64,000 bases of DNA from Rhodanobacteraceae bacterium. GTDB lineage: Bacteria; Pseudomonadota; Gammaproteobacteria; Xanthomonadales; SZUA-5. The notes beneath the pieces were generated by a model, which worked only from the letters and a program-made list of their open reading frames with translations, had not been told where the DNA came from and did not search any database. A program made the translations under genes and the position numbers. Location: the NCBI GenBank assembly GCA_024234055.1, contig JACKOW010000003.1, positions 395,457-459,456 of the forward strand, read 5' to 3'. Positions 50,122 to 59,566 of the stretch are shown here, piece by piece (positions within the stretch are counted from its first letter, which is position 1; each line of letters opens with the position of its first letter).

Positions 50122-50484
50122 TCAAGCTGCGACCAGCTTGGACTTGGCCTGGTCGGCAACAGCCTTGAAAGCGACCATGTCGTGCACGGCGAGATCGGCC
50201 AGCACCTTGCGGTCGATCTTGATGCCGGCCTTGCTCAGGCCGTTGATGAAGCGGCTGTAGCTCAGACCACATTCGCGAGCGGCGGCGTTGATACGCACGA
50301 TCCACAGCGAACGGTAATCACGCTTCTTCCGCTTGCGACCGATGTAGGCGTACTGCAGGGCCTTCGTGACCGCCTGTTTGGCGACGCGATAAACCTTGCG
50401 GCGGGCGTTGTAATAGCCCTTCGCGCGATTGAGAAGCTTCTTGTGGCGCCGACGCGCCGTTACACCACGTTTGACTCGTGCCAT
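50122..50484 (-). CDS. rplT: 50S ribosomal protein L20
   Basis: A 120-residue, very basic rRNA-binding protein needed for early 50S assembly: MARVKRGVTARRRHKKLLNRAKG, then RDYRSLWIVRINAAAR. L20 is a translational autoregulator of rpmI-rplT in E. coli; the 190-nt space before rpmI here could house a similar leader. It follows rpmI by 15 bp. Confidence 0.98.
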   Translation of the reverse strand: MARVKRGVTARRRHKKLLNRAKGYYNARRKVYRVAKQAVTKALQYAYIGRKRKKRDYRSLWIVRINAAARECGLSYSRFINGLSKAGIKIDRKVLADLAVHDMVAFKAVADQAKSKLVAA

Positions 50485-50499
50485 TGTCGAAATCCTCCC

Positions 50500-50697
50500 T
50501 TATGCGTACGGCAGCATGCGTGCGACGCGACCTGCATCTTCGTCACGCACGTGATTCGGAGCGCGCAGACCGCGCTTACGCTTGGTGGACTTCTTGGTCA
50601 GGATGTGGCTCTTGAAAGCATGACCACACTTGAACTTGCCCGAGCCGGTCTTGCGGAAGCGCTTGGCCGCCGCCCGGTTGGTCTTCATCTTAGGCAT
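50500..50697 (-). CDS. rpmI: 50S ribosomal protein L35
   Basis: A 65-residue basic protein: MPKMKTNRAAAKRFRKTGSG, then KCGHAFKSHILTKKSTKRKR. It is placed between infC and rplT as in most bacteria. A 189-nt gap from infC contains a candidate autoregulatory leader. AAAGGGA precedes the ATG. Confidence 0.98.
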   Translation of the reverse strand: MPKMKTNRAAAKRFRKTGSGKFKCGHAFKSHILTKKSTKRKRGLRAPNHVRDEDAGRVARMLPYA

Positions 50698-50886
50698 TGC
50701 TGTTCCCTTTCACTCACTTGGTTGAGCCAGCGGGTGACTCCTTGCGGAGTGCTTTCCTGATCCGTACCCGTTTGACTTCGAAATCCGGTTGCCCGGCGTT
50801 TCCCGGCCATCACTGACCGGGGGAGTATCCCGCCATTCCTGGCAGGTCCAACCGGCGACCATACCGCGTCGCCGTAGAGCAGGCGA

Positions 50887-51417
50887 TCAGGCCTGCGGTT
50901 TCTTCTTGGGGGCGATCATCATACTCATGACCCGCCCTTCCACGCGCGATCGTTGTTCGATCGTGGCTTCTTCCTTCAGCTCGGCTTCAATGCGGTTCAG
51001 CATGGCATCGCCGAGGTTGATGTGCGCCAACTCGCGTCCGCGGAAGCGCAGGTTGATCTTGACCCGATCACCCTCCTCCAGGAAGCGCCGAATGGCACGC
51101 ATCTTGACGTTGAAATCGCCGTCGTCGGTACCCGGACGAAACTTCATCTCCTTGATTTCGACCTGCTTCTGCTTCTTCTTGGCCTGATTGGCCTTCTTCT
51201 GCAGTTCGAACTTGAACTTACCGTAGTCCATGATGCGACAGACGGGTGGCTCGGCATTGGGCTGGATCTCGACCAGATCCAGACCAATATCCTGCGCCAT
51301 GGCCAAGGCCTCATTGCGCGACAGGATACCGATCTGTTCACCATCGGCGCCGATCACGCGAATCTGCGGTACTCGGATGTCTTCGTTCTTTCGGGTGGAT
51401 TTGTCCAGGACAGCTAT
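50887..51417 (-). CDS. infC: Translation initiation factor IF-3, with ATA start codon
   Basis: A 176-residue factor that prevents premature 70S assembly and proofreads the start codon. The N-domain begins IAVLDKSTRKNEDIRVPQIR, followed by GADGEQIGILSRNEALAMA and the linker helix; the C-domain has MKFRPGTDDGDFNVKMRAIR. No ATG or TTG gives this N-terminus: the codon at 51417-51415 is ATA, with AAGGAG 8 nt upstream. A GTG at 51357 would cut off 20 conserved residues. E. coli infC uses the rare AUU and is autoregulated through it; ATA here would serve the same purpose. Forty-eight bp separate it from thrS. Confidence 0.93.
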   Translation of the reverse strand: MAVLDKSTRKNEDIRVPQIRVIGADGEQIGILSRNEALAMAQDIGLDLVEIQPNAEPPVCRIMDYGKFKFELQKKANQAKKKQKQVEIKEMKFRPGTDDGDFNVKMRAIRRFLEEGDRVKINLRFRGRELAHINLGDAMLNRIEAELKEEATIEQRSRVEGRVMSMMIAPKKKPQA

Positions 51418-51465
51418 GGCGGCGACTCCTTGTGATGCAAACCGGTGACTACGGCACCGGCACCG

Positions 51466-53379
51466 TTAGTGGCCGAGGGCCAACACCTCAGCCCGCAGAT
51501 GTTCGGCAAATTCGGCGACCGTCATCACGCCCAGATCCTCCCCGGTGCGACGACGGACAGATACGCTGCCAGATTCCTTCTCGCGCTCACCGGCGACGAG
51601 CAGGTACGGCGTCTTCTGCAGCGTGTGCTCGCGGATTTTATAGCCGACCTTCTCGTTCCTCAAGTCCGAAACGACTCGGAAGTCTTGATTTTCAAGGGTT
51701 TTGGCCACTTCTGCGACATATTCGCCCTGCGCATCGGTAATTCCCATCACCACGGCCTGGGTCGGCGCCAACCAGACCGGCAGTGCGCCGGCGTGATTTT
51801 CGATCAGGATTCCAATGAAACGCTCCATCGAACCGACGATGGCGCGATGCAACATGACCGGGTGCTGGCGCTGACTGTGCTCGTCGACATACTCCGCCCC
51901 GAGCCGGCCGGCCATCATGAAATCGACCTGCATCGTGCCCAGCTGCCAGGTGCGACCAATGGCATCCTTGAGGTGGTACTCGATCTTGGGGCCGTAGAAG
52001 GCACCCTCGCCCGGCAGTTCCTCCCATTCCACACCGGCCTTGGCCAGCGCATGGCGCAGCGCGTTCTCGGCACGATCCCAGGTGGCGTCATCGCCCAGGC
52101 GCTTTTCCGGGCGCAGCGCAATCTTGATCTGCACCTCGCCGAAGCCGAAATCGCGATAGACCTTCAGCGCCTGCGTGTGGAATGCAGACACTTCAGACTC
52201 GATCTGACTCTCCGTGCAGAACACGTGGCCATCGTCCTGGGTGAAGCCGCGCACGCGCAGGATGCCGTGCAGCGCCCCCGAGGGTTCATTGCGATGACAG
52301 GAGCCGAATTCGCCATAGCGGATGGGCAGATCGCGATAGCTGTGCAGGCCGTGATTGAAGATCTGCACATGCCCCGGGCAATTCATCGGCTTGACCGCGT
52401 AGGTGCGCTTCTCCGACTCGGTGAAGAACATGTTGTCGGCGTAGTTGTCCCAATGACCGGAGCGCTTCCACAGCGACACATCCAGGATCTGCGGACCACG
52501 CACTTCCTGATAGCCCGACGACCGGTAGACGCGCCGCATGTACTGCTCGATGACCTGCCAGATGGCCCAACCCTTGGGGTGCCAGAAGACGAGGCCAGGC
52601 GCCTCTTCCTGCATGTGGAACAGGTCCAGCTGCTTGCCGATCTTTCGGTGATCGCGCTTTTCCGCCTCTTCCAGCTGCGTCAGGTAGGCCGCCAGATCCT
52701 TCTTGTTGAGCCAGGCCGTGCCGTAGATGCGTTGCAACTGCTGGTTCTTGGCATCGCCGCGCCAATAGGCGCCAGCCACCTTCATCAGCTTGAAGGAGCC
52801 GAGCTTGGCCGTGTTCGGCACGTGTGGGCCACGGCACAGATCGACCCACTCACCCTGCCCGTACAGCGAGATGTCCTCACCGGGCGGAATGATGTCGTCG
52901 ATGATCTCGGCCTTGAACAACTCGCCCTTGGCCTTGAAGAACTCGATGGCATCGTTCTTGGCCATGATGCTGCGCTGTACCGGCAGCGCCTCGGCCACGA
53001 TCTTGCTCATCTCGGCTTCGATGGCGGCCAGATCATCGGGCGTGAACGCGCGCTCGAAGGCGAAGTCGTAGTAGAAGCCGTTGTCGACCACCGGACCAAT
53101 CGTCACCTGGGCGCCCGGAAACAGCCTTTGCGTGGCCTGCGCCAGCAGATGGGCCGTGGAATGACGCACGATCTCCAGCGCATCGGGATGCTTGTCGGTG
53201 ACAATTTCCAGCTTGCTGTCGTTCTCGATGCGAAAGCTGGTGTCGACCAGCTTGCCGTCGACCTTGCCGGCGAGCGCCGCCTTGGCGAGACCCGGACCGA
53301 TGCTCATTGCCACGTCGGCAATCGACAGCGGCGCATCGAAGGAGCGGATGGAACCATCGGGGAGTTGTACGTTGACCAT
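51466..53379 (-). CDS. thrS: Threonyl-tRNA synthetase
   Basis: A 637-residue class II enzyme. The TGS domain covers about 1-60 (MVNVQLPDGS), the editing domain with HSTAHLLAQA about 65-225, and the core has zinc-binding Cys in MNCPGHVQIF, plus RYGEFG, and the anticodon-binding end (VGYKIREHTLQKTPYLLVAG). ATG 53379 has AGGA upstream and gives the family N-terminus. First protein gene of the thrS-infC-rpmI-rplT-pheST-ihfA cluster. Confidence 0.98.
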   Translation of the reverse strand: MVNVQLPDGSIRSFDAPLSIADVAMSIGPGLAKAALAGKVDGKLVDTSFRIENDSKLEIVTDKHPDALEIVRHSTAHLLAQATQRLFPGAQVTIGPVVDNGFYYDFAFERAFTPDDLAAIEAEMSKIVAEALPVQRSIMAKNDAIEFFKAKGELFKAEIIDDIIPPGEDISLYGQGEWVDLCRGPHVPNTAKLGSFKLMKVAGAYWRGDAKNQQLQRIYGTAWLNKKDLAAYLTQLEEAEKRDHRKIGKQLDLFHMQEEAPGLVFWHPKGWAIWQVIEQYMRRVYRSSGYQEVRGPQILDVSLWKRSGHWDNYADNMFFTESEKRTYAVKPMNCPGHVQIFNHGLHSYRDLPIRYGEFGSCHRNEPSGALHGILRVRGFTQDDGHVFCTESQIESEVSAFHTQALKVYRDFGFGEVQIKIALRPEKRLGDDATWDRAENALRHALAKAGVEWEELPGEGAFYGPKIEYHLKDAIGRTWQLGTMQVDFMMAGRLGAEYVDEHSQRQHPVMLHRAIVGSMERFIGILIENHAGALPVWLAPTQAVVMGITDAQGEYVAEVAKTLENQDFRVVSDLRNEKVGYKIREHTLQKTPYLLVAGEREKESGSVSVRRRTGEDLGVMTVAEFAEHLRAEVLALGH

Positions 53380-53492
53380 GTTCTTGTCCTGGCGAACTCC
53401 GACCTGGATGCGGTCGGATGGCAATCGGGAAGCATGTCATTCGGTCTTGCCGTCACCGGAGAATCGGTGCATCAACGGCGATCGAAAGACAC

Positions 53493-53514
53493 AAAAAAAG
53501 GCGCCGAGCGCCTT
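53493..53514 (-). terminator. Rho-independent terminator after tRNA-Val
   Basis: On the minus strand AAGGCGC-TCG-GCGCCTT is followed by a run of seven T. It lies between tRNA-Val and thrS, so the tRNA is separately terminated, and thrS probably has its own promoter in the 110 bp that remain. Confidence 0.88.
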
Positions 53515-53601
53515 GAATTGTCGCAATGAGGCTGCTCAGCTAGTCAGTTGTTCACCGCAGTTCGAGTGCTCATGTGCCACCTCACGATTTTTTCCGGCTC
53601 T

Positions 53602-53676
53602 TGGTGGGCGCAACAGGGATCGAACCTGTGACCCCTACCATGTCAAGGTAGTGCTCTACCGCTGAGCTATGCGCCC
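53602..53676 (-). tRNA. tRNA-Val(GAC)
   Basis: A 75-nt cloverleaf: acceptor GGGCGCA/TGCGCCC, anticodon stem CTACC/GGTAG with loop TTGACAT giving anticodon GAC, T-arm ACAGGTTCGATCCCTGT, encoded CCA. Reads GUC/GUU valine codons. Confidence 0.97.
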
Positions 53677-53689
53677 AAGAGAGCCCGAG

Positions 53690-53718
53690 AGTATATCAGC
53701 GTGTTTTGCAGGCGCCAA
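53690..53718 (-). promoter_or_regulatory. Sigma-70-type promoter of tRNA-Val
   Basis: Minus strand TTGGCG (53718-53713), 17 bp, then TATACT (53695-53690), and the tRNA begins 13 nt later. The -10 matches five of six consensus bases. Confidence 0.7.
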
Positions 53719-53879
53719 GGTGCTCGGCATCGCAATCGAAATATTTCTTTTTCGGCACCCGGCAGGCGTGGCGCCGGGGTTGCGCTGACATATCGTTATG
53801 CAGACGCGGCATCTGACACGCCCCCCGGCGACCCTCAGAATCCGCCCTACAGACGTATGGACGTCCGCAAAGGCGCAAT

Positions 53880-55655
53880 ATGGCAGTCGAAGTTCGTGGA
53901 TTGTCCAAGACCTATGAAGGCCGGGCGGTGGTCCGTCGGGTCGATCTGTCGATCTCCCGCGGCGAGCTGCTGGTGTTGCTCGGACCCAGCGGCAGCGGCA
54001 AGAGTACCCTGCTGCGCATGATCGGCGGCCTGACGGCTGCGGACAGCGGCCAGATCCTGGTCGATGGCGTTGATGTCACGCGACTGCAGCCACAAGCCCG
54101 TGACATGGGTTTCGTGTTCCAGAGCTATGCACTGTTCGAGCAGATGAGCGTGGCGGACAACGTCGAGTTCGCGCTGCGCGTGCGCGGCGTTTCCCGCGAG
54201 CAACGTGAGGCCCGTCGCCGCGAACTGCTGGCCATGGTCGGCCTTGAAGGGCTGTCGGCCCGACTGCCGGCGCAGCTCTCCGGCGGCCAGCGTCAGCGCG
54301 CGGCGCTGGCTCGGGCCTTGGCTCATCAGCCCCGACTGTTGCTGCTGGACGAGCCATTCGGGGCGCTGGATGCGCGCATCCGCGGTGAATTGCGCAACAG
54401 TCTGCGGGACCTGCTGAAACGCCTGGGAACCACGGCAGTCTTCGTCACCCATGATCAGGAGGAAGCGCTGGCGCTGGCGGACCGCATGCTGGTGATGCAC
54501 CGCGGACGGGTACTGGAACAGGGAACGGCTCGGCAACTGTATCTGACCCCGCAAAACGAATTCGTGGCGCGATTTCTGGGTCGCGCCAATCTGATGCCCG
54601 CGTCGCGGCTACCCGCGGCGCCGGCCGTCGACGGACAGAACCAACCATCCAGCACGCTGGCCTTGATGCGCCCGGAAGACCTGCAACTGCGGGAGCTGAC
54701 ATCGGCGTTGGCATCCGGTTCGATCTCGCTCGGCATCGGCGCGGTCGAAGGCAGCGAGTTTCTTGGGGCCAGCGAACGCATCCGCGTACGCCTGTTCGGC
54801 AACTGCCCGGATGACAACACCCGCAAAGACACCCTCATCGAAGTGGAACAGCACGGCAGCGAAACCGCCTTCGTTCCCGGCAGCCGCTGGCGCGTCGAGG
54901 CCAGGCGCGTGCACCGGATCGCGCAGGCACAGCTGCGGATCCTGCTGCTCGCCGACGCCGGTGCGCACAGCCGCGCCTTGCTGGATCGCGCGCTGGCCTT
55001 CGGCGAAGACGCCGACGCACTGGTGACGATCGTCGGCGAGCTTGGACGCTCCAGCGCCGGCAATGCCCGGCTGGATAGCTATAGACAGCAATACGCGGGC
55101 GATCTGCGGATCTGCGAGGCTGGCGGCGCCCATCGCGGCACGCTGGACGTGGCCAGCGAGTGCCTGGAACGCGAGGCCTTCGATCTGCTCATCGATCTCC
55201 GATTCCCGGGCGGCAACGACTGGCAGGCACTGCTGGCCAGCGGCAATGTTCGAGGGCTGTTGCTGCCGCCGCGTGATCTGAACGCGCCCTGGCCGTTGAG
55301 CGTGGCATCGGCAGCCCGCTGGCGCTGGCAATCACCGCCGCCAGCCGAGGCGCACGCCGCAATGACGCTGGCTCAACAAATGGCGAATCTGGCGCAGACA
55401 AGGATCGATGGCGGGAGCGCCTCCGACCCGACCCAGCTGCTGATCCACGCCCTGCCGACCAGCCTGGCCGAGACTCGATGCAAACTCGATGCGGCGCGCG
55501 AGCACTGGCTGAACCAGCCGCAACAGGGGCAGCTGCTGCTGGTTCGCACGGAAGCGCTCGGTCAGGAGCTGGCGGCCAGCGTCGCCTACGCAGATCTGAG
55601 CGAAGCACTGGCAGCCATCGGGCCTCCGCTGCCCCGATCCTGGTTGCGTCTCTGA
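53880..55655 (+). CDS. cysA: Sulfate-type ABC transporter ATP-binding protein with extra C-terminal domain
   Basis: The ATPase that powers the permease pair encoded downstream. Walker A GPSGSGKST has Lys41; Q-loop, LSGGQRQRAA signature (about 137-146), Walker B LLLLDEPFGALD and the switch His in THDQEE are all intact. A TOBE-like domain follows to about 345. The last 235 residues are not normal for CysA, which is about 350 residues: RILLLADAGAHSRALLDRAL and DLLIDLRFPGGNDW look like universal stress protein (USP) strands. It might bind a nucleotide and regulate uptake; this is inference. First gene of a four-gene operon. Confidence 0.9.
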   Translation: MAVEVRGLSKTYEGRAVVRRVDLSISRGELLVLLGPSGSGKSTLLRMIGGLTAADSGQILVDGVDVTRLQPQARDMGFVFQSYALFEQMSVADNVEFALRVRGVSREQREARRRELLAMVGLEGLSARLPAQLSGGQRQRAALARALAHQPRLLLLDEPFGALDARIRGELRNSLRDLLKRLGTTAVFVTHDQEEALALADRMLVMHRGRVLEQGTARQLYLTPQNEFVARFLGRANLMPASRLPAAPAVDGQNQPSSTLALMRPEDLQLRELTSALASGSISLGIGAVEGSEFLGASERIRVRLFGNCPDDNTRKDTLIEVEQHGSETAFVPGSRWRVEARRVHRIAQAQLRILLLADAGAHSRALLDRALAFGEDADALVTIVGELGRSSAGNARLDSYRQQYAGDLRICEAGGAHRGTLDVASECLEREAFDLLIDLRFPGGNDWQALLASGNVRGLLLPPRDLNAPWPLSVASAARWRWQSPPPAEAHAAMTLAQQMANLAQTRIDGGSASDPTQLLIHALPTSLAETRCKLDAAREHWLNQPQQGQLLLVRTEALGQELAASVAYADLSEALAAIGPPLPRSWLRL

Positions 55656-55669
55656 GTCGCGGCTCCTTC

Positions 55670-56650
55670 ATGCGACGATGGATCACCCTGGCGCTGGCAC
55701 TCGGCCTGAGCGGGCCGCTGGCAGCAGCCACCCTGCTGAACGCCTCTTTCGACAGCACCCGCGAGTTCTATCGCGACCTCAACGCCGCCTTTCTCAGCGC
55801 CTGGCAGGCGCAGGGTCACCCGCCAGCGCAGATCCAGATGTCCCACGGCGGCTCGGGCAAGCAGGCGCGCGCGGTCATTGCCGGGCTGGACGCCGATGTG
55901 GTCAGTCTGGCCTTGCCCGGCGACATCGACCAGCTCGCCAGACGCGGCCTGCTGGCCGCCGACTGGTCACAACGCCTGCCCCATGCGAGCGCACCCTACA
56001 CATCAACCATCGTCATGCTGGTGCGCGCCGGCAATCCCAAGGCCATCCACGACTGGTCCGATCTGGCGCGCCCGGGCGTCGGCGTCATCAGCGCCAGCCC
56101 CAAGAGCTCCGGCGGCGCGCGCTGGGTCTATCTGGCGATCTGGGGTGCGCTGACGCAGGAGGGTGCCAGCAATGCCGAGATCCTCGGGCTGATGCGCCGG
56201 ATCGTGCACAACGTGCCGGTCTGGGACAGCAGCGCCCGGGCCGCCACCACCACCTTCGTTCAGCGTGGCATCGGCGATGTGCTCTTGACCTGGGAGAGCG
56301 AAGCCTTGCTCAGTCTGGATCGATTGGGGAAGGGTGAGTACGAACTGATCCGTCCACGCTGGTCGATACTGGCTACACCCAGCATTGCGCTGGTCGACAG
56401 CGTGGCCGATGCCCATGGCAGCCGCGATCTGGCGCAAGCCTATCTGCAGTTCCATTATTCGAGTGAGGGCCAGTCACTGGCAGCGCGCCATCACTTCCGG
56501 CCGCGTGACACCGCAGCCCTTGGGGCGGAGCCGACCCTGCCCGCCATGCAGCTGTTCACCGTGCAACAGGTCTTCGGCAGCTGGACCGAGGCAGAGGCCA
56601 GTCACTTCGCCGACGGCGCCAGTTTCGATCAAGCGCAGGCCGAGCACTGA
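55670..56650 (+). CDS. Sulfate-type periplasmic binding protein
   Basis: A 326-residue exported protein with a signal peptide ending PLAAA (about 1-21). It matches the Sbp/CysP class: LNASFDSTREFYRDLNAAF near the start, HGGSGKQARAVIAGLDADVV, and the ligand loop SPKSSGGARWVYLA. It binds sulfate or thiosulfate and delivers it to the permeases. It lies 14 bp downstream of the ATPase gene. ATG 55670 is the first start that gives a signal peptide. Ligand preference is not determined. Confidence 0.93.
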   Translation: MRRWITLALALGLSGPLAAATLLNASFDSTREFYRDLNAAFLSAWQAQGHPPAQIQMSHGGSGKQARAVIAGLDADVVSLALPGDIDQLARRGLLAADWSQRLPHASAPYTSTIVMLVRAGNPKAIHDWSDLARPGVGVISASPKSSGGARWVYLAIWGALTQEGASNAEILGLMRRIVHNVPVWDSSARAATTTFVQRGIGDVLLTWESEALLSLDRLGKGEYELIRPRWSILATPSIALVDSVADAHGSRDLAQAYLQFHYSSEGQSLAARHHFRPRDTAALGAEPTLPAMQLFTVQQVFGSWTEAEASHFADGASFDQAQAEH

Positions 56651-56656
56651 GACCCA

Positions 56657-57511
56657 ATGGATACCCCGAGCGCCACCTTGCCGCCCCTGTCCTCGCGCCG
56701 GGTCATCCCGGGATTCGGGTTGTCACTGGGAATCACCCTGAGTTATCTAGGGCTGGTGGTGCTGCTGCCGCTGACGGCGCTGATGATGTCAGCGCTGGAC
56801 ATCCCGGCCGACAGGCTCTGGAGTCTGGCCAGCGATCCACGCACGCTGGCGGCGTTCAGACTGAGCTTCGGCCTGGCATTGCTGGCTGCGGCCATCAACT
56901 GGCTGCTGGGGCTGCTGATCGCTTGGGTCCTGGTGCGCTATCGCTTTCCGGGACGGGCCCTGGTCGACGCTGCCATCGACCTGCCCTTTGCCCTGCCCAC
57001 GGCCGTCGCCGGCATTGCCCTGGCCACGGTGTACGCGCCCAGCGGCTGGATCGGCCACTGGCTGGCGCAAGTCGGAATCCAGATGGCATTCAACCCCGCC
57101 GGCATTCTGCTGGCACTGATCTTCGTCGGCCTGCCCTTCGTCGTGCGCACCGTACAGCCGGTCATGCGCGATCTGCCGATTGAACGCGAGGAAGCCGCAA
57201 TCTCGCTGGGCGCCGGCCGCTGGACCGTCTTCCGGCGGGTGCTGCTCCCTGCCATTCTGCCCGCCAGCATCACCGGCATGACGCTGGCCTTCGCCCGTGC
57301 CATCGGCGAGTACGGCTCGGTCATCTTTATCGCCGGCAACCTGCCGATGGTCTCGGAAATCGTGCCCCTGCTGATCGTGGTGCGCCTGGAGCAATTCGAT
57401 TTCGCCGGCGCCAACGCGCTGGCCCTGATGATGTTGCTGAGCTCGCTGCTGCTGCTGATGGCGATCAATACACTGCAGCGCCGCTACAGCGGGAGTGCTG
57501 CCCATGGCTGA
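56657..57511 (+). CDS. cysT: Sulfate ABC transporter permease CysT
   Basis: A 284-residue inner-membrane permease with six helices and the EAA loop EEAAISLGAGRWTVFRRVLL (about 177-196) that contacts the ATPase. The sequence DLPFALPTAVAGIAL is typical of CysT/CysU. It starts 6 bp after the binding protein and overlaps cysW by 8 bp. Confidence 0.95.
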   Translation: MDTPSATLPPLSSRRVIPGFGLSLGITLSYLGLVVLLPLTALMMSALDIPADRLWSLASDPRTLAAFRLSFGLALLAAAINWLLGLLIAWVLVRYRFPGRALVDAAIDLPFALPTAVAGIALATVYAPSGWIGHWLAQVGIQMAFNPAGILLALIFVGLPFVVRTVQPVMRDLPIEREEAAISLGAGRWTVFRRVLLPAILPASITGMTLAFARAIGEYGSVIFIAGNLPMVSEIVPLLIVVRLEQFDFAGANALALMMLLSSLLLLMAINTLQRRYSGSAAHG

Positions 57512-58358
57512 GACCACAGCCGCAGAGGCCCAGAGCGAAGCGCCATGGCTGCGAGCGGCGCTGATCGGACTGGCGCTCGGCGTCTTGCTGCTACTGCTCG
57601 GGCTGCCCTTGCTGGTGGTCTTCGCCCAGGCCTTCAGCCTGGGCTGGTCAGCCTACTGGCAGGCGCTGGCAGATCCGGAGGCACGCGCAGCCATCCAACT
57701 CACGCTGTGTCTGACCGTGCTGACGGTTCCGCTGAGCACGGTCTTCGGAGTGGCCGCCGCGTGGGCGCTGGCGCGCTTCCGCTTCCGCGGGCGAGGCCTG
57801 TTGCTGACGCTGATCGATCTGCCCTTCGCCATTTCACCGGTGGTGGTCGGACTGGCGCTGATCATGCTCTACGGCAAGTTCAGCCCGGTCGGCGGCTGGT
57901 TGATCGCCCATGGGGTCCAGGTGATCTTCGCCCTGCCCGGCATGTTGCTGGCCACCTTGTTCATTTGCGTACCCTTCGTCGCCAAGCAGGTGCTGCATCA
58001 TCTGGAAGCCCAGGCGGTCGATCGCGAGGAGGCAGCCTACACGCTGGGCGCCAGCCCCTGGAGCACTTTTCTGCGCGTCACCCTGCCCTCGATCCGCGCC
58101 AGCCTGCTGTCGGGGGTGCTGTTGTGCAGCGCCCGCGCCATGGGCGAGTTTGGCGCAGTCTCGGTGGTCTCGGGCCACATTCTAGGGCGCACGACGACCT
58201 TGCCGCTGCAGGTCGAGAATCTCTACAACGAATACAACTTCCAGGGCGCCTTCGCCGTCGCCTCGGTACTGACCCTGTTCGGATTGCTGGTGCTGCTGAT
58301 CCGCAGCACTCAATCCTGGCAGCAAATGCGACGTCAACGTTCGGCTCGCGGGGACTAG
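57504..58358 (+). CDS. cysW: Sulfate ABC transporter permease CysW
   Basis: A 284-residue partner permease. DLPFAISPVVVGLAL and the EAA loop EEAAYTLGASPWSTFLRVTL are typical, and GEFGAVSVVSGHILGRTTTL matches CysW. ATG 57504 has GGGAG upstream and gives the usual N-terminus; a GTG 9 nt earlier is less likely. It overlaps cysT by 8 bp. Last gene of the sulfate operon. Confidence 0.95.
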   Translation: MAETTAAEAQSEAPWLRAALIGLALGVLLLLLGLPLLVVFAQAFSLGWSAYWQALADPEARAAIQLTLCLTVLTVPLSTVFGVAAAWALARFRFRGRGLLLTLIDLPFAISPVVVGLALIMLYGKFSPVGGWLIAHGVQVIFALPGMLLATLFICVPFVAKQVLHHLEAQAVDREEAAYTLGASPWSTFLRVTLPSIRASLLSGVLLCSARAMGEFGAVSVVSGHILGRTTTLPLQVENLYNEYNFQGAFAVASVLTLFGLLVLLIRSTQSWQQMRRQRSARGD

Positions 58359-58439
58359 TCCGCAGAGGCGGAAGCTGCGTCACCCGCCGAGTTCAAATGC
58401 GATAGTCTGTTACCTATCTTCACACCAGTACCTATCCCG

Positions 58440-59543
58440 ATGAGCCCGGTCCGTGTCCGCCTGCAATTCACCGACGCGCTGGGCGCAGGTCAGTCATTTG
58501 AGGTGGCCGATGGCGATGTGTGCGGGCGCGACGCTTCGGTCAATCTGCTCTTCGATCATCCCACCGTCTCGCGACGACATGCCCGGTTCACCATCGTCGA
58601 CACCGATGTCGACGTGACCGACCTCGGCAGCGCCAACGGCACCTTCGTCAATGGCAAACCTCTGGACCAGCGACCCTATCGCCTGTCGGACGAGGACCAG
58701 TTGCGTTTCGGGCACCTGCAACTGCGGGTGATCATCGATCCTGCGGACGACGCCACGGCGCCAGCGCCCGAGAGCAGCGATCCGGATGTGCCGCGCACCA
58801 CCCTGTTCGACAGCTTGCGGGCAGAGCCGCAATTGCTGATGGCGCGTATCGCGCAGCGGCGCATGGTCTCGGATCCACCGCCGCAGTTCGAGGACTATGA
58901 CATTGGCCAGCTGATCGTGCCGGCGTTGGGCGTGGGTGGCGACTTCATCCACTGGGCGGTCGCCAACGACGGCCGCCAGGCAGTGGTCATGGGCGAAGTC
59001 AGTGGCAAGGGTGTCGCCGCCGGCATGTACATGGCCTTCGTCAGCGGCCTGCTGTTCGAGATCGTGCCGCATTGCGGTTCGGCCGAAGAAATCCTGCGGC
59101 GCATGAACCGGGCGCTCCGGCGGGTCATCGAGCCAGGCCTGTCGGTCACGGCGAGCACCGTGCTGATCGATCCCCGGCGGCACATCGTTGAACTGGGGTG
59201 CGCCGGACATCCGCCAGGCCTGATCAAGCAGGTGGACGGCAAGGTCGTCGATCTGGGCATCGACTCCGGCCGAGCGCTGGGGCGGGAGTCCGAACCGGCG
59301 ATAGGTCTGTTGGCTCGTCACATGGCCGCTGGCGAAGTGCTGATGGTGAGCACCGACAAGGTCGAGGAAGCCCAGAACCCGGCCGGCCAGAAACTCGGGC
59401 ATGCCCGCGTGATCGAAGTCCTGAGCGAAGCGTCCGGCGCCGCCGATGCCGCACGCCGGCTGCATTCCACCATCCGCGAATTTGTCAGCTCTGCGCGCCA
59501 GCAGGACGATCTGACCCTGGTGACGATCGAACGCATCTGTTAG
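58440..59543 (+). CDS. FHA domain - SpoIIE-type PP2C phosphatase
   Basis: A 367-residue cytoplasmic protein. The FHA domain (about 1-100) has the phosphothreonine-binding features GRDASVN, SRRHARF and GSANGTFVNG. Residues about 155-365 form a PP2C/SpoIIE (RsbU-like) phosphatase: the conserved metal-site GGDFIHW, MGEVSGKGVAAGM, GCAGHPPGL and QQDDLTLV. It probably dephosphorylates a regulatory protein that the FHA domain recognises in its phosphorylated state. The partner is not in this window. It follows the sulfate operon by 81 bp and may be independent. Confidence 0.92.
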   Translation: MSPVRVRLQFTDALGAGQSFEVADGDVCGRDASVNLLFDHPTVSRRHARFTIVDTDVDVTDLGSANGTFVNGKPLDQRPYRLSDEDQLRFGHLQLRVIIDPADDATAPAPESSDPDVPRTTLFDSLRAEPQLLMARIAQRRMVSDPPPQFEDYDIGQLIVPALGVGGDFIHWAVANDGRQAVVMGEVSGKGVAAGMYMAFVSGLLFEIVPHCGSAEEILRRMNRALRRVIEPGLSVTASTVLIDPRRHIVELGCAGHPPGLIKQVDGKVVDLGIDSGRALGRESEPAIGLLARHMAAGEVLMVSTDKVEEAQNPAGQKLGHARVIEVLSEASGAADAARRLHSTIREFVSSARQQDDLTLVTIERIC

Positions 59544-59566
59544 CCACGAGCTGCGTCGAACAGTGC

